From: Acinetobacter tianfuensis
GTDB lineage: Bacteria; Pseudomonadota; Gammaproteobacteria; Pseudomonadales; Moraxellaceae
Assembly (NCBI RefSeq): GCF_003611465.1
Contig: NZ_RAXV01000013.1
Coordinates: 17,206-81,205, forward strand
Reading direction: 5' to 3'
Length of the DNA: 64,000 nt
The position numbers and the translations under genes are program-made. Shown piece by piece: positions 24,935 through 35,069 of this stretch (its first letter is position 1; each line of letters starts with the position of its first letter). The notes under the pieces are model-generated. The model saw nothing but the letters and a program-made list of their open reading frames with translations, was not told the origin of the DNA and made no database searches.

Positions 24935-26923
24935 TTAATCGAGATCGATACCAAAATCTAAATTAATCGACTTACGTTCAATTAATGCCGTTTTGACCGT
25001 TTGTTCACGCTGCTTATAGTGCGTTTCCGAAGTGCACAAATTGCGGGTTAAATCATTCAAGAAATAGCTTTCAACTTTACGGCCCTGCTCATCAACCGTA
25101 TCCCGCGCCCACATATTTAAGTTTTGCTTGGTCAAAATCAGTTCATTCTGCGCACGGGTTAATGCCACATACAACACACGGCGCTCTTCTTCAACATCAT
25201 CAAAGTCACCCTGCGCACGCGCATGCGGGTATTGGCCTGCAGAAACGTTCGCAACATAACAGACTTTCTGCTCTGTGCCTTTAGCCGAATGAATCGTAAT
25301 CAAAGTCACCACATCATCTTCAGACTGACGTTCAATCTCAGAAATAGACATTGGATCAAGCACGTATTCTTCTAAAAACTCACTGAGCTGACCATGCTTA
25401 GACGCCAGCTGCTTCACCAGTTCAAAATCACCCTGACGGCGGTTCCAGTCTTTCTTGTAGTTTTCAGACAGCTGTTCTTCAATCGCTTGAATAGCCAAAC
25501 TGACGCATTCTTTAACTTCATGACGGATCACCATCATTTGCTTCATCATGAGGATGGCTTGATCCGGAACTTTGCCAAATTTTTCCAGCTTCTGCGCAAT
25601 CGCATCCATTTCTGGCTCAAGCAGCAGTTGATGAGACAGCTTGCTTGCGCCAACATCGCCTACGCCATTCCATAAGGTCAAAAAGCGCATCCATGCGATG
25701 TCATCCAGCGGATTCGCCACTACACGTAATAAACTCAGTAAATCTTTTACATGCGCCGTTTCAAGCAGTTTCATGCCGCCAATAAAACGGTAAGGAATAT
25801 TGGCCGCAATGCAGGCAGCTTCAATATGGCGGGCCGCAAAACTTGAACGCACCAAAACCATATGATCATTCCACTTGGCGCCTTGCAAGTAATGGCGCTC
25901 TTTAATATCAATCGCAATCCATTTCGCTTCATCAAATTCATTCGGGAAAATATGCATTTTCGGCTTAATGCCTTCACCGCGGCAGGCATCTAAACGTTTA
26001 TCATATTTGATGGAACTTTGGTCCAGCAGCCAGTTCGACAGGTCTAAAATTTCCTGTGTTGATCGGTAGTTTTTTTCCAATTTAAAAATCTGCGCATTTG
26101 GCACGCGCTCTTTAAAATGGTGGATATTTTCAAAGTCTGCACCGCGGAAGCCATAAATAGACTGCGCGTCATCGCCAACACAGAACAAATGCACTTTGTC
26201 TTTTAAAGGTTCAAGCAGCGCCCATTGCAATGGGTTGGTGTCCTGCATTTCATCCACCAGCATGTGCTGGCAAATAGACGAAACATAATCCGCCAGGCCT
26301 TCGGACTGTGCCAATGCAGAAGCCACAACGGCTAAAATATCATCATAATCTAAGAAGCTGCGCGCACGCTTGCGGTTTTCATATTCCTTCATGACCTCCG
26401 CAATTTCATCTTTCATATCCAAAAATTCAGGCAGCTGTTTTTCTAAAGCCAAACTGAGTTTTTGACGGGTATTTCGCGCAAAAGAATAGAGGTCGCAAAG
26501 CTCTTTCGGCTTTGGCAGCTGATTCGGATTTTTCTTATCATCTTTACCGCGAATCAGGCGGAACAGCATCATCTGATCATCACGGTCAATAATCGAAAAT
26601 TGCTCTAAGCCAAAAGCATTTGGAATACGGCGCAGCAGATACATGCAGAAAGTGTGAAAAGTCGATGCACGCAAGCCTTTGGCCTGTTCACCCAATGCCA
26701 TCTCTACACGCGCCACAATTTCACTGGCGGCACGGCGGGTAAAGGTTAAAATTTGAATTTGATTGGCAGGTACACCCTGATCAATCAGGTAGGCCGCACG
26801 CGCCACGATGGTTTTGGTTTTGCCGCAGCCCGCACCCGCCAAGACCAAACTGTGCTGTGTTTCAGTTGTGGCTGCTTGTTTTTGCTGCGGATTTAATTCA
26901 TCAATCAGGCTGGCTAAACTCAT
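24935..26923 (-). CDS. UvrD/PcrA-family superfamily 1 DNA helicase
   Basis: A 662-aa ATP-dependent 3'-5' helicase. Walker A GAGCGKTKT is at residues 30-38, motif Ia LTFTRRAASEI, motif II DEMQDTN, motif III GDDAQSIYGFRGAD, motif IV KLEKNYRS, motif V VTLITIHSAKGTE and motif VI LYVALTRAQ. Walker A has Cys33 where most UvrD/Rep proteins have Ser, and motif II has Met where Tyr or Phe is usual. It is about 60 residues shorter than typical UvrD and nearer Rep in length, but the N-terminus differs from E. coli Rep, so I leave it unnamed. Confidence 0.88.
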   Translation of the reverse strand: MSLASLIDELNPQQKQAATTETQHSLVLAGAGCGKTKTIVARAAYLIDQGVPANQIQILTFTRRAASEIVARVEMALGEQAKGLRASTFHTFCMYLLRRIPNAFGLEQFSIIDRDDQMMLFRLIRGKDDKKNPNQLPKPKELCDLYSFARNTRQKLSLALEKQLPEFLDMKDEIAEVMKEYENRKRARSFLDYDDILAVVASALAQSEGLADYVSSICQHMLVDEMQDTNPLQWALLEPLKDKVHLFCVGDDAQSIYGFRGADFENIHHFKERVPNAQIFKLEKNYRSTQEILDLSNWLLDQSSIKYDKRLDACRGEGIKPKMHIFPNEFDEAKWIAIDIKERHYLQGAKWNDHMVLVRSSFAARHIEAACIAANIPYRFIGGMKLLETAHVKDLLSLLRVVANPLDDIAWMRFLTLWNGVGDVGASKLSHQLLLEPEMDAIAQKLEKFGKVPDQAILMMKQMMVIRHEVKECVSLAIQAIEEQLSENYKKDWNRRQGDFELVKQLASKHGQLSEFLEEYVLDPMSISEIERQSEDDVVTLITIHSAKGTEQKVCYVANVSAGQYPHARAQGDFDDVEEERRVLYVALTRAQNELILTKQNLNMWARDTVDEQGRKVESYFLNDLTRNLCTSETHYKQREQTVKTALIERKSINLDFGIDLD

Positions 26924-27024
26924 GGTGTCTCATCGTGCTAAATAGACGCGTAGTTTAACAGAGCTGACTGCAGAAAACTTCATGAAGAAAAATCAGCTCA
27001 AAGGCGGAAACAGAAAAAATGGCA

Positions 27025-28164
27025 TCACTTTGCATCAAGCAAAGTCTGAACAAAAACCTTCACGCTCTGTTCTAAATTTTTCTCCGCATTTTTTAGCGCA
27101 TCCTGCAAACTGCAGTCAGGCGGATTAATCCCGATAATTTGGCTAAAGCCCAGCTCATATAAATTTTCAATCCCCTCACCAACGACGCCAGCAAATGCAA
27201 TCACTGGTTTATTCAAACCCTTTGCGGCCTGAGCAACGCCATACGGCGTTTTGCCAAATTGGGTCTGAAAATCGATTTTGCCTTCGCCCGTCAGCACATA
27301 ATCCGCCTGCGCAATTTTCTGCGCCAGCTGAGTCTGCTCAACCATCAGCTCTACGCCAGATTGGATCAATGCACCTGCAAACGCCATAAGGCCAAAACCC
27401 AGACCACCTGCAGCTCCCGCACCTGCTGTATGTCGCAATTTTTTCTCAAGCGCGCTTTCAACAATATCCGCACAATGGCTGAGATTGGCATCCAGCTGTT
27501 CGACCATTTCTGCTGTTGCACCTTTTTGCGGGCCAAAGACATAAGATGCGCCCTTTTGACCGCACAGCGGATTATTCACATCACTGGCGATTATGATTTC
27601 GGTCTGCGCTAAACGAGGATCAAGTTGAGTCACATCGATCTGTACGGTTTGATGCAAGTTTCCGCCACAAACAGCAATTTCTGCACCTTGATGATTGAAG
27701 AATTTAGCACCCAATGCCTGCGCCATACCCGCACCGCCATCATTGGTCACACTGCCTCCCAAACCAATAATGATCCTCTTCACACCATGCGCTAAAGCGG
27801 CTTTGATCATTTCACCTGTGCCATAAGTCGATGTAAGCAAAGGATTGCGCTCAGCCAAACTCACAAGATGAATACCATTCGCTTTTGCCATTTCAATCAC
27901 TGCAGTTTGCCCTGCATCAATAAGACCGAAATAAGTAACAATACGTTGATTTGGCAAAGGTCCTGCAAGCTCTATCTCAACTTTTTGCCCATGGCAAACA
28001 CTGAGTAATGCATCCACAGTTCCCTCGCCGCCATCTGCCATTGGCACTGCGATGATCTGTGCATCAGGTATAAGCTGTAAAATTGCACGCTGCATAACAT
28101 CACAGGCCTGCTCTGCTGACATACTTTCTTTAAATGAGTCTGGCGCTAAAACAAATATTTTCAT
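27025..28164 (-). CDS. Glycerate kinase (GarK/GlxK family)
   Basis: Phosphorylates D-glycerate, linking glyoxylate or glycerate use to glycolysis. A 379-aa class-II type glycerate kinase starting MKIFVLAPDSFKESMSAEQA, with PMADGGEGTVDAL, VKRIIIGLGGSVTNDGGAG and GAGAAGGLGFGL. Length is typical. It is a single gene with no glyoxylate-pathway neighbours. Divergent from the AhpD-like gene. Confidence 0.9.
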   Translation of the reverse strand: MKIFVLAPDSFKESMSAEQACDVMQRAILQLIPDAQIIAVPMADGGEGTVDALLSVCHGQKVEIELAGPLPNQRIVTYFGLIDAGQTAVIEMAKANGIHLVSLAERNPLLTSTYGTGEMIKAALAHGVKRIIIGLGGSVTNDGGAGMAQALGAKFFNHQGAEIAVCGGNLHQTVQIDVTQLDPRLAQTEIIIASDVNNPLCGQKGASYVFGPQKGATAEMVEQLDANLSHCADIVESALEKKLRHTAGAGAAGGLGFGLMAFAGALIQSGVELMVEQTQLAQKIAQADYVLTGEGKIDFQTQFGKTPYGVAQAAKGLNKPVIAFAGVVGEGIENLYELGFSQIIGINPPDCSLQDALKNAEKNLEQSVKVFVQTLLDAK

Positions 28165-28257
28165 GCTGTGTTTTTTTCATGGATTATTGCCAGTTAAACA
28201 TGTTTTCACCTTATTTTCCTTTAGACTGAAATAAAATTTGGTCTTAGAAGAATATCC

Positions 28258-28707
28258 ATGTCTCGAATTAACCTCGGTCAATCTGCACCCGACCTATACA
28301 AAAAAGTTGCAGAACTGGATGCGCTGGCGATGCAAAAAATACAAGAAGCGCAGCTGGATGAAGGCTTTGCGCATTTGCTGAAACTGCGCGCGTCACAACT
28401 CAACCAATGCGCATTTTGTATTCGCCTGCATACACAGGATGCATTAAAAACGGGTGAATCCATCGACAGAGTCAGTCTGCTGAATGCATGGCGCGAAACT
28501 GAATATTTCACAGCAGCAGAACGCGCTGCGTTAAGTTTAATAGAAGCGATTACATTGATCTCTGCAAGCCAAGTTCCTGATGCCGTTTATGAAGATGCGC
28601 TGCCATTTTTAACTGATGCCCAAGTCAGCGCGATTGAATGGCTGTCTATTGTGATTAATGCATGGAACCGCATCGCCATCAGCAGCCGTTATACCGTCAA
28701 ACCCTAA
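28258..28707 (+). CDS. AhpD-like / carboxymuconolactone decarboxylase family protein
   Basis: A 149-aa helical protein. The redox motif CAFCIRLH (Cys51, Cys54, His58) matches the AhpD-type peroxidase branch of the CMD family, which recycles peroxiredoxins or reduces peroxides directly. MSRINLGQSAPDLYKKV is a common start for these proteins. It has no adjacent ahpC. True gamma-carboxymuconolactone decarboxylases lack the CxxC, so that name is unlikely to describe its activity. Confidence 0.88.
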   Translation: MSRINLGQSAPDLYKKVAELDALAMQKIQEAQLDEGFAHLLKLRASQLNQCAFCIRLHTQDALKTGESIDRVSLLNAWRETEYFTAAERAALSLIEAITLISASQVPDAVYEDALPFLTDAQVSAIEWLSIVINAWNRIAISSRYTVKP

Positions 28708-28716
28708 GTTTGAATC

Positions 28717-28747
28717 TAAAAAAAGAGCGCTATCTCGCGCTCTTTTT
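28717..28747. terminator. Bidirectional terminator
   Basis: AAAAAGAGCGC / GCGCTCTTTTT with a TATCTC loop, between convergent genes. Confidence 0.88.
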
Positions 28748-28777
28748 AAACCTCAACCCACTCCGCCTGCATCTGCG

Positions 28778-29350
28778 TTACTCATCTGCAGAACTTTTTG
28801 GCAGCTGATGCTTAATATAGGAAGCAAATGATAAATAGTTAATGCCTTGAAATAAAATATCCACGGCTAAAAATAAGCCAAGAACCCAAAACGGCGCATC
28901 TGGTGAAATTAGAATAACTACACCAGCAATAAACGTCAGCAAACCCGAAAGAAATGTCCACCCCCAGCCCTGCATGACTCTAAACAGCAGTGCGTTGAAC
29001 ATGCGTATTACACCAGCAATAATCAATACAACAGCGAGAATATTGGTCAATACAATTGCCGTTTTTACAGGTGTTGTAAATGCATAATAGCCTGCAGCCA
29101 AGTACAGCAGTCCAAACAGCGCCCAGAACCAGCGGAAACCGCCGCTGAATATTTTAAATGCCGCAATAAAATGCAGTACGCCGCCAATCATCATCAGCAC
29201 CCCAAAGATAAAGATAACGGAAAGCGTGGCAAAAGGTAAGGACAGCAGCAAAAAAACGCCAAAGAGCGTCAACAAAACACCTAAGCTAAGATACCATTTT
29301 CGGTTTTCATGCAGCTGATGTCTGACAATATCATTTCCGACTGTTCTCAT
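28778..29350 (-). CDS. HdeD-like (DUF308) membrane protein
   Basis: A 190-aa protein with six hydrophobic helices arranged as three pairs, each with a conserved Gly-rich turn (GVLMMIGGVLHFIAAF, IIAGVIRMFNALL, LGLFLAVDILFQGINYL). This is the DUF308/HdeD fold. HdeD is associated with acid resistance in E. coli, but the family is broad, so the role here is uncertain. Single gene. Confidence 0.85.
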   Translation of the reverse strand: MRTVGNDIVRHQLHENRKWYLSLGVLLTLFGVFLLLSLPFATLSVIFIFGVLMMIGGVLHFIAAFKIFSGGFRWFWALFGLLYLAAGYYAFTTPVKTAIVLTNILAVVLIIAGVIRMFNALLFRVMQGWGWTFLSGLLTFIAGVVILISPDAPFWVLGLFLAVDILFQGINYLSFASYIKHQLPKSSADE

Positions 29351-29484
29351 TTTTTATACTCAATCCTAGATGGAATACAACTGTTTTAACATGATCCTGT
29401 ATCCAGCTAAAGTATAGAAAAGTTATGCGCATTTTTTATCTGCATAACTAGGATGCAGATAAGTTTTCAATGATCCGCAGGGCA

Positions 29485-30243
29485 TTATTTTATCCAGCCA
29501 ATTTCCTGAGCTGTTTGCGCATTAATTAGCGTCTGATCCAAACCATTCGGCATTTTACTCTTACTCTGAGAAACTGGAACATGTCCAGCCATCAGCTCAG
29601 CTTTTGCCTGCGGAAATAACGGCTGCTGATCTGGGTAAGCATAACCGGCAGGAAACAGCGGCTGCCCTGTGGCTAAATCATATTTATCTGCAGCGCCAAA
29701 AGCATGCAGCAGCTCATGTACCAGCACCACTTTGTTTGGTTCGCTTTGCTTGACAGATGCAAATAGATTCACTGAACCAATCCGCCCATTTTCTAAAGCT
29801 GTCGAGTGCTTGAGTTCCCGTGTTTTTACAGGGTCATAATAGTTTAAAAACAAAGTTAGGCTTGCAGGCCCGTCTGAGCTTTGTTTTTGCTTCCATGCAT
29901 AAAAACGGAATTTGAGGCTCCAAAGCATCACATCGAATATGCCTGCCGGATCTGGCACTTTTGGAGGCATTACTTTCAGTTCACGGCCAAGCTTAAAATA
30001 AAAATAAACCTGTTGTCCGCGGTACTGCTGCGATGCTGTTTGCAAATATTGCTGCGCTGCCTGTAAATCCCGCTCAGATAAGCTTTGAATATAACTCTGA
30101 GTGCTTGCCCTGCCATCTGCATTAATTGGATGCAATAAAACAAATACTGGCTTGTTCCAGTCCTGATTTTTATCTTTATAGGCATTCACCGCAACAATCA
30201 GCAGCACTGTCAGCAAACACAGAACTCTTATTTTTTTCCACAT
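29485..30243 (-). CDS. Exported or membrane-anchored metzincin-like metallopeptidase candidate
   Basis: A 252-aa protein with one N-terminal hydrophobic segment (residues about 5-20), which could be an uncleaved signal anchor. HELLHAFGAAD (176-186) fits the metzincin zinc motif HEXXHXXGXXD, with ligands His176, His180 and Asp186 and catalytic Glu177. A possible Met-turn, Glu-Leu-Met218-Ala, follows about 32 residues later. I do not recognise the family and no substrate is suggested by neighbours. The motif is seen; the peptidase activity is inference. Confidence 0.7.
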   Translation of the reverse strand: MWKKIRVLCLLTVLLIVAVNAYKDKNQDWNKPVFVLLHPINADGRASTQSYIQSLSERDLQAAQQYLQTASQQYRGQQVYFYFKLGRELKVMPPKVPDPAGIFDVMLWSLKFRFYAWKQKQSSDGPASLTLFLNYYDPVKTRELKHSTALENGRIGSVNLFASVKQSEPNKVVLVHELLHAFGAADKYDLATGQPLFPAGYAYPDQQPLFPQAKAELMAGHVPVSQSKSKMPNGLDQTLINAQTAQEIGWIK

Positions 30244-30397
30244 CGCAACAACTCAGTACATAACTTATTTTTAGAAAATCTGACTGTTTTCTATTTACGG
30301 CATTATCCCAAATCTACTGGTGCAGCAGAAACGATGATCGAATGAATTAGGGCCATATACGTATTGCCTTAGAAATATTCAAAATTTTCCATCATAT

Positions 30398-30427
30398 AAA
30401 AAATGCCGGCAATCGCCAGCATTTTTC
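30398..30427 (-). terminator. Terminator after topA
   Basis: On the minus strand, AATGCTGGC / GCCGGCATT with an ATT-containing loop and a T run, 13 bases after the topA stop. Confidence 0.85.
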
Positions 30428-30439
30428 ACATCTTAAATT

Positions 30440-33082
30440 TTAAGCTTCAACCCATTTGCCATCTTGGTACACCAAAGACCATTTGGTCTGTTTGCCTTCT
30501 GCATTTTCAGAACCAATATATTGTGCTTGGTTCTTACGGCTGAACTTCACCAGCGTTGGATTGCCTTCAGGGTCTGTATCCGGCGCTTGCAAAATAAACT
30601 GATATTTCGGGTCAATCTGATCTGCAACCGAACGCAATTCAGCTACTTTAGGCGCACGTGTTTCACGGATTTTCGGAAACTTGCTGGCAGCCAAGAATAA
30701 GCCCGCAGCGCCGTCACGAAGCACAAAGAAATCATCATGCTTCGCCGAACGGATATGTTCCATTTTAATCGGATCTACACGCGGCGGCGCAGGCTGACCG
30801 CTTTTTAATACTTTACGGGTATTATCGCAGCTGGTGCAGGCAAAGTATGGACCAAAACGGCCAGTCTTCAGCTGCATTTCGCCTTCACACTTATCACATG
30901 GAATGGTCGGGCCATCATAACCCTTAATTTTGAACTCACCCTCTTCCAGCTCAAAACCATTACAGTCAGGGTTGTTGCCGCAGATATGCAGTTTACGGCC
31001 GCCATCAATCACATAGCTGTCCATAGCGGTTTCACAAATTGGACAGCGTTTTTTCGACATCAAATCAGCTGTTTCAGCGGCATCATCATCAGACAGCGCA
31101 GCCAATGATTCCACTGGCGTTAAATTCAATGTGCCTTTGCAGCGTTCTTTAGGCGGCAAGTTATAGCCTGAACAGCCCAAGAATACACCTGTTGTCCCCG
31201 TACGGATCTGCATCGGGCGTTCGCATTCTTTACAGTGCACCGCAGCAACTTCCACAGGCAGGTTGCGGCGCATGCCATTTTCGCCCTGTGCCGTGCTTAA
31301 GCGTTTTTTGAAATCGCCGTAGAAATTATTCAGCAGCTCTTTCCAGTTACGCTCACCATCTGCCACTTTATCCAGCTGACTTTCTAAATCTGCGGTAAAA
31401 GCATAGTTCATCAGGTTGTTGAAATTTTCATCCAAACGGTCTGTCACAATCTCGCCCATTTTCTCTGCGAACAGGCGGCGGTTGTCAATTTTTACATAAC
31501 CGCGGTCTTGGATCGTCGAGATAATGGCCGCATAGGTCGAAGGACGGCCAATACCTTTTTTCTCTAATTCTTTCACCAAAGATGCTTCGGTAAAACGCGC
31601 TGGCGGCTTCGTAAAGTGCTGTGAAGGATCAAGCTTTTCAAGCTTAAGCACTTCACCTACTTTCACTGCTGGAAGCAATACATCGTCATCTGATTTATTT
31701 TGACCGCGCACTTTGGTAAAACCGTCAAATACCAATGTACGGCCTTTAGCTTTCAGCTCTACACCATTGGCATCAACCAAAATAGTCGATGATAAATATT
31801 CTGCTGGCGTCATTTGGCAGGCCACGAACTGACGCCAAATTAAGTCATATAAACGCTGCGCATCACGGTCTACACCAATCAGGCTATCGCCTTTTAAAGC
31901 GACATTCGATGGACGAATTGCTTCATGGGCTTCTTGCGCGCCCGCTTTGTTGCCGTATTTATTTGGTTTCGCAGGCAGGTATTTTGTACCGAACTCAGAT
32001 TCAATATGTGTGCGCACCATATTTACGGCGTCATCACTTAAGAATGTTGAGTCTGTACGCATGTAAGTAATGAAACCTGCTTCGTACAAGCGCTGCGCCA
32101 TGGTCATGGTTTTCTTCACAGAGAAGCCTAAACGCGTGCTCGCAGCCTGCTGCAGCGTAGACGTGATATACGGCGCGCTCGGATTGACCTTAGTCGGCTT
32201 ATCTTCACGTACAGATACTTTGTACTCTGCATCTTTAATCAAGTTCAATAAAGCATCTGTTTCGGCTTTATTGTGCAGTTTTAATGTTTTGCCGTTTTGC
32301 TTCACCGCTTCTAGACGGATGTCGTCTTTCTTCGATTTCGTATCTGCAAAAACCTGCCAGTATTCTTCTGGAATAAACGCGCGGATTTCACGCTCACGTT
32401 CCACCACCAGTTTTACAGCCACTGACTGTACGCGGCCTGCCGATAAACCGCGGGCAATTTTTTCCCACAGCAATGGCGAAATCATAAAGCCCACAACACG
32501 GTCTAAGAAACGGCGCGCTTGCTGTGCATTTACTTTGTCGATGTCTAGACGCGCTGGCTGCTTAAACGCTTCCTGAATCGCATTTTTAGTAATTTCGTTA
32601 AACACTACACGCTGGTAACGTGAGTCATCACCGCCGATCACTTCTTTTAAGTGCCAAGCAATCGCTTCCCCTTCACGGTCCAAGTCCGTTGCGAGATATA
32701 CCTCGTCAACCTGCGAAGCAAGCTTTTTCAGTTCAGCAACAACATGTTCTTTGCCTGGAAGCACTTCATAATGCGCTTTCCAGTCGTGCTCAGGATCTAT
32801 ACCCATGCGGTTGATCAACGCCGTTTGCGCTTTTTCCGCTTTTTGCGCATCGGTCAATTTGGTACGCGCTGCCGGTTTCTTTTCTGCTGTTTTAGCAGCG
32901 CCGCCTGTAGGCAAATCACGGACATGGCCAACTGATGACTTTACGATGTAGTCAGAGCCCAGATATTTATTGATTGTTTTCGCTTTTGCAGGCGACTCCA
33001 CAATCACTAAGGCACGCTTTTTTCCAGCTTCGGAAGTCTTTGCTGTGCTGCTTTTTGATGTGGACCGAGGAGCGTTCGCCAT
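30440..33082 (-). CDS. topA: DNA topoisomerase I
   Basis: A type IA topoisomerase that relaxes negative supercoils. 880 aa. A Lys/Ser-rich N-terminal extension precedes the Toprim domain ([19 protein letters not shown], residues about 24-42, and DLDREGEA). The active-site Tyr340 lies in FITYMRTDS. Three C4 zinc-finger-like segments follow residue 590 ([27 protein letters not shown]). The extension of about 22 residues before Toprim is longer than in E. coli. Preceded at 28 bases by a small membrane-protein gene. Confidence 0.97.
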   Translation of the reverse strand: MANAPRSTSKSSTAKTSEAGKKRALVIVESPAKAKTINKYLGSDYIVKSSVGHVRDLPTGGAAKTAEKKPAARTKLTDAQKAEKAQTALINRMGIDPEHDWKAHYEVLPGKEHVVAELKKLASQVDEVYLATDLDREGEAIAWHLKEVIGGDDSRYQRVVFNEITKNAIQEAFKQPARLDIDKVNAQQARRFLDRVVGFMISPLLWEKIARGLSAGRVQSVAVKLVVEREREIRAFIPEEYWQVFADTKSKKDDIRLEAVKQNGKTLKLHNKAETDALLNLIKDAEYKVSVREDKPTKVNPSAPYITSTLQQAASTRLGFSVKKTMTMAQRLYEAGFITYMRTDSTFLSDDAVNMVRTHIESEFGTKYLPAKPNKYGNKAGAQEAHEAIRPSNVALKGDSLIGVDRDAQRLYDLIWRQFVACQMTPAEYLSSTILVDANGVELKAKGRTLVFDGFTKVRGQNKSDDDVLLPAVKVGEVLKLEKLDPSQHFTKPPARFTEASLVKELEKKGIGRPSTYAAIISTIQDRGYVKIDNRRLFAEKMGEIVTDRLDENFNNLMNYAFTADLESQLDKVADGERNWKELLNNFYGDFKKRLSTAQGENGMRRNLPVEVAAVHCKECERPMQIRTGTTGVFLGCSGYNLPPKERCKGTLNLTPVESLAALSDDDAAETADLMSKKRCPICETAMDSYVIDGGRKLHICGNNPDCNGFELEEGEFKIKGYDGPTIPCDKCEGEMQLKTGRFGPYFACTSCDNTRKVLKSGQPAPPRVDPIKMEHIRSAKHDDFFVLRDGAAGLFLAASKFPKIRETRAPKVAELRSVADQIDPKYQFILQAPDTDPEGNPTLVKFSRKNQAQYIGSENAEGKQTKWSLVYQDGKWVEA

Positions 33083-33110
33083 AATTAACCGTTAATCCTG
33101 TTTTATAAAT

Positions 33111-33560
33111 TTAAATTTCAGCCAAAGAATGCAGTTGCGCTTTGATTGCGTCCAATTGAGCCGCACGCAGGTCAGACTCTTCGTTCCAGTAGATTCCTAC
33201 ACAGTTGGCTTGCATATCAATAGCATAAATGCCCTTTAAATCAATCGGCAGATTGTTAAACTTGTCATCGCCATAAACGAGTTGAAGTTTTTGATCAGCC
33301 ACCAGCGCACGCATTAATGGGAGACGCGCTTCTGGAATTAAAATACTGTAATAAGCCACCATGCTGGCGCGGTTTTCTGATGCTTTTGGAATTTTAGTCC
33401 AATCCGGCGCAGCTACAAGTCGAGGATGCAGTCCAATTTTTCTCGCTTTGTCACGCATTTCACCCAATGCTTTTTCACGGGGGCTGACACGCAGGCCAAA
33501 AATAGAGCCTAAAACAAATACGACAATAACAACAGCAACCCAAAGACCAGTATTTTCCAT
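33111..33560 (-). CDS. Conserved membrane-anchored protein upstream of topA
   Basis: A 149-aa protein with one N-terminal transmembrane helix (residues about 6-24), then a soluble domain beginning RVSPREKALGEMRDKARKIGLHPRLV. It is encoded just before topA on the same strand, 28 bases away, so they are probably co-transcribed. No catalytic motif is visible and I recognise no named family. It is likely an inner-membrane protein with a cytosolic domain. Confidence 0.75.
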   Translation of the reverse strand: MENTGLWVAVVIVVFVLGSIFGLRVSPREKALGEMRDKARKIGLHPRLVAAPDWTKIPKASENRASMVAYYSILIPEARLPLMRALVADQKLQLVYGDDKFNNLPIDLKGIYAIDMQANCVGIYWNEESDLRAAQLDAIKAQLHSLAEI

Positions 33561-33629
33561 AGTACAACCTTTTCTTTCCTTTATTAGAGTTGCATAAGCG
33601 CAATATAAAAGGCAAGATCAAAATAATTA

Positions 33630-33806
33630 ATGCTTTGCTTATTTATTCATTTTCGACAAAATGCCGAAACTAAATGGCTGCTTTCAGAACTGCATTTAGG
33701 CGATTACAACAAATCACTGCCGCTGCTGAATGATTTTGCACGGCATAGCCTCAAGCAGCTCAGCCCCCTATTTTTTAGCCAAGCTGAGCCTGCACTGCAA
33801 CTTTAA
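33630..33806 (+). CDS. Small ORF or remnant of a coding sequence
   Basis: A 58-codon ORF in a 321-base gap otherwise free of genes. From about codon 15 (TKWLLSELHLGDYNKSLPLL) its composition is that of a real cytosolic protein, richer in GC at third positions than the flanking AT-rich spacer. No Shine-Dalgarno is visible before the ATG. It may be a decayed 3' end of an older gene or a short genuine gene; I cannot place the family. Confidence 0.3.
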   Translation: MLCLFIHFRQNAETKWLLSELHLGDYNKSLPLLNDFARHSLKQLSPLFFSQAEPALQL

Positions 33807-33837
33807 ATATTATGCCGGCTGTTGATAGCCCATAAAA

Positions 33838-33864
33838 AAGACGATATTTCTATCGCCTTAAATA
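33838..33864 (-). terminator. Terminator after the NYN-like gene
   Basis: On the minus strand, GGCGATA / TATCGTC with a GAAA loop followed by TTTTTT, about 20 bases after the stop. Confidence 0.8.
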
Positions 33865-33881
33865 TGTGAATATTGCTTTCA

Positions 33882-34868
33882 TTAATTGAGAAACATTTCA
33901 TGACTGTATACGACTTCATGGCTATTCCAATAAATATAGCCCTTATCCATCAGCTCTTTTAACAGCATACGCACATCTGATTTTGGGAACATTTGCACCA
34001 GCACATCCCGCAGTTCATAAATATCTTTTGGCTTTTGGGCATTTAAGGCATTCAGCTTTTTGATCACTTCCAGCTGCACTGGGTCAACTTGAGCAAAATC
34101 TTTATACAGTTCATGCGCTGCTGCCGGCAAAACCTGCACGTCTTCCTTCTGCACAGTTTCAGGGCGATCCAGCTGCTGTACAGCATCCGCCATACTTTTC
34201 GGCAGTTCAGCGGCAGCTTTGTCTAAATCCAGCTTCAGCCATTTTGCCAGCACTTTTTTACGGATATTAATCTGATCATCATAGCGTTTGACAATTTTTA
34301 GGTTGATCAGCATGCCAACCACTTGCTGGGCTTTTGAAGGCACCAGCTGCAATATATTTTCCACCGAACGGCGAAGCGCTTCCACGGTATGCGGCTTTCC
34401 GCTCATCTTGCCTAAAGCATCGCAGTATTTTTTGACCAGCTGCAGCTGCGGTTTGGCTTGAATCGTACTCGCGCTTGGCAATTCATGCTTAGACGCAGTT
34501 TCTGGCTCTGCTTGAATTTGAATCAGATTGCATGAAATATTTGAGCTTTGCATCAGCTCCTGCAGCATCTCGCTGCTGTCCATCGCAGAAATAATTTCAA
34601 CATGCGAGTCAGGCTCAAGCAAAGCAATCAGCTGACCGACGATCACAGCATACTCAAACTCTTTTTGCGACGTTTCTGGCGTATCTAAAATAACCACTTG
34701 CCCGCTGCTGACCCAGCTTGCAAATTCAGTTAAATCTTCTAATGAATATTCAAACTGGCCTGTGCTGTTAAATAAATATAAAACAGGAAAATGCTCCACA
34801 ATATTTCGCAGCAGACTGGCAGTCGGCATATTATTTTCAAGATCGAGCAGCACAGCTTTGGAAGTCAT
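33882..34868 (-). CDS. NYN/PIN-like domain protein with C-terminal winged-helix-like segments
   Basis: A 328-aa cytosolic protein. Residues 4-115 look like a NYN/PIN-like nuclease fold: strand AVLLDLENN (Asp9, Glu11), a FEYAVIVGQLIALL helix, then a VEIISAMDSS strand with an acidic residue. This is the spacing of NYN-family acidic clusters, although the match is by eye. Helical blocks follow at about 145-215 and 265-328, the last resembling winged-helix modules (VRMLLKELMDKGYIYWNSHE). Function is unknown; RNA or DNA processing is plausible. Single gene. Confidence 0.55.
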   Translation of the reverse strand: MTSKAVLLDLENNMPTASLLRNIVEHFPVLYLFNSTGQFEYSLEDLTEFASWVSSGQVVILDTPETSQKEFEYAVIVGQLIALLEPDSHVEIISAMDSSEMLQELMQSSNISCNLIQIQAEPETASKHELPSASTIQAKPQLQLVKKYCDALGKMSGKPHTVEALRRSVENILQLVPSKAQQVVGMLINLKIVKRYDDQINIRKKVLAKWLKLDLDKAAAELPKSMADAVQQLDRPETVQKEDVQVLPAAAHELYKDFAQVDPVQLEVIKKLNALNAQKPKDIYELRDVLVQMFPKSDVRMLLKELMDKGYIYWNSHEVVYSHEMFLN

Positions 34869-35069
34869 AATCAGAAAAATCTTGCAGCAATTTTATTCAG
34901 TGCTGCATTACAGCGGGATAGATTATAAAGGTCAAGAACTTAAGGCCATGAATTGTAAAACATCATGTGAGATGCAGCCTTCATGCATCATTCCCGCTGC
35001 CCAGACCTGTAAAGATGCAATACGCGGCATAATCCTGCATACTTCACATCAGCAATACATATGCCGCAA

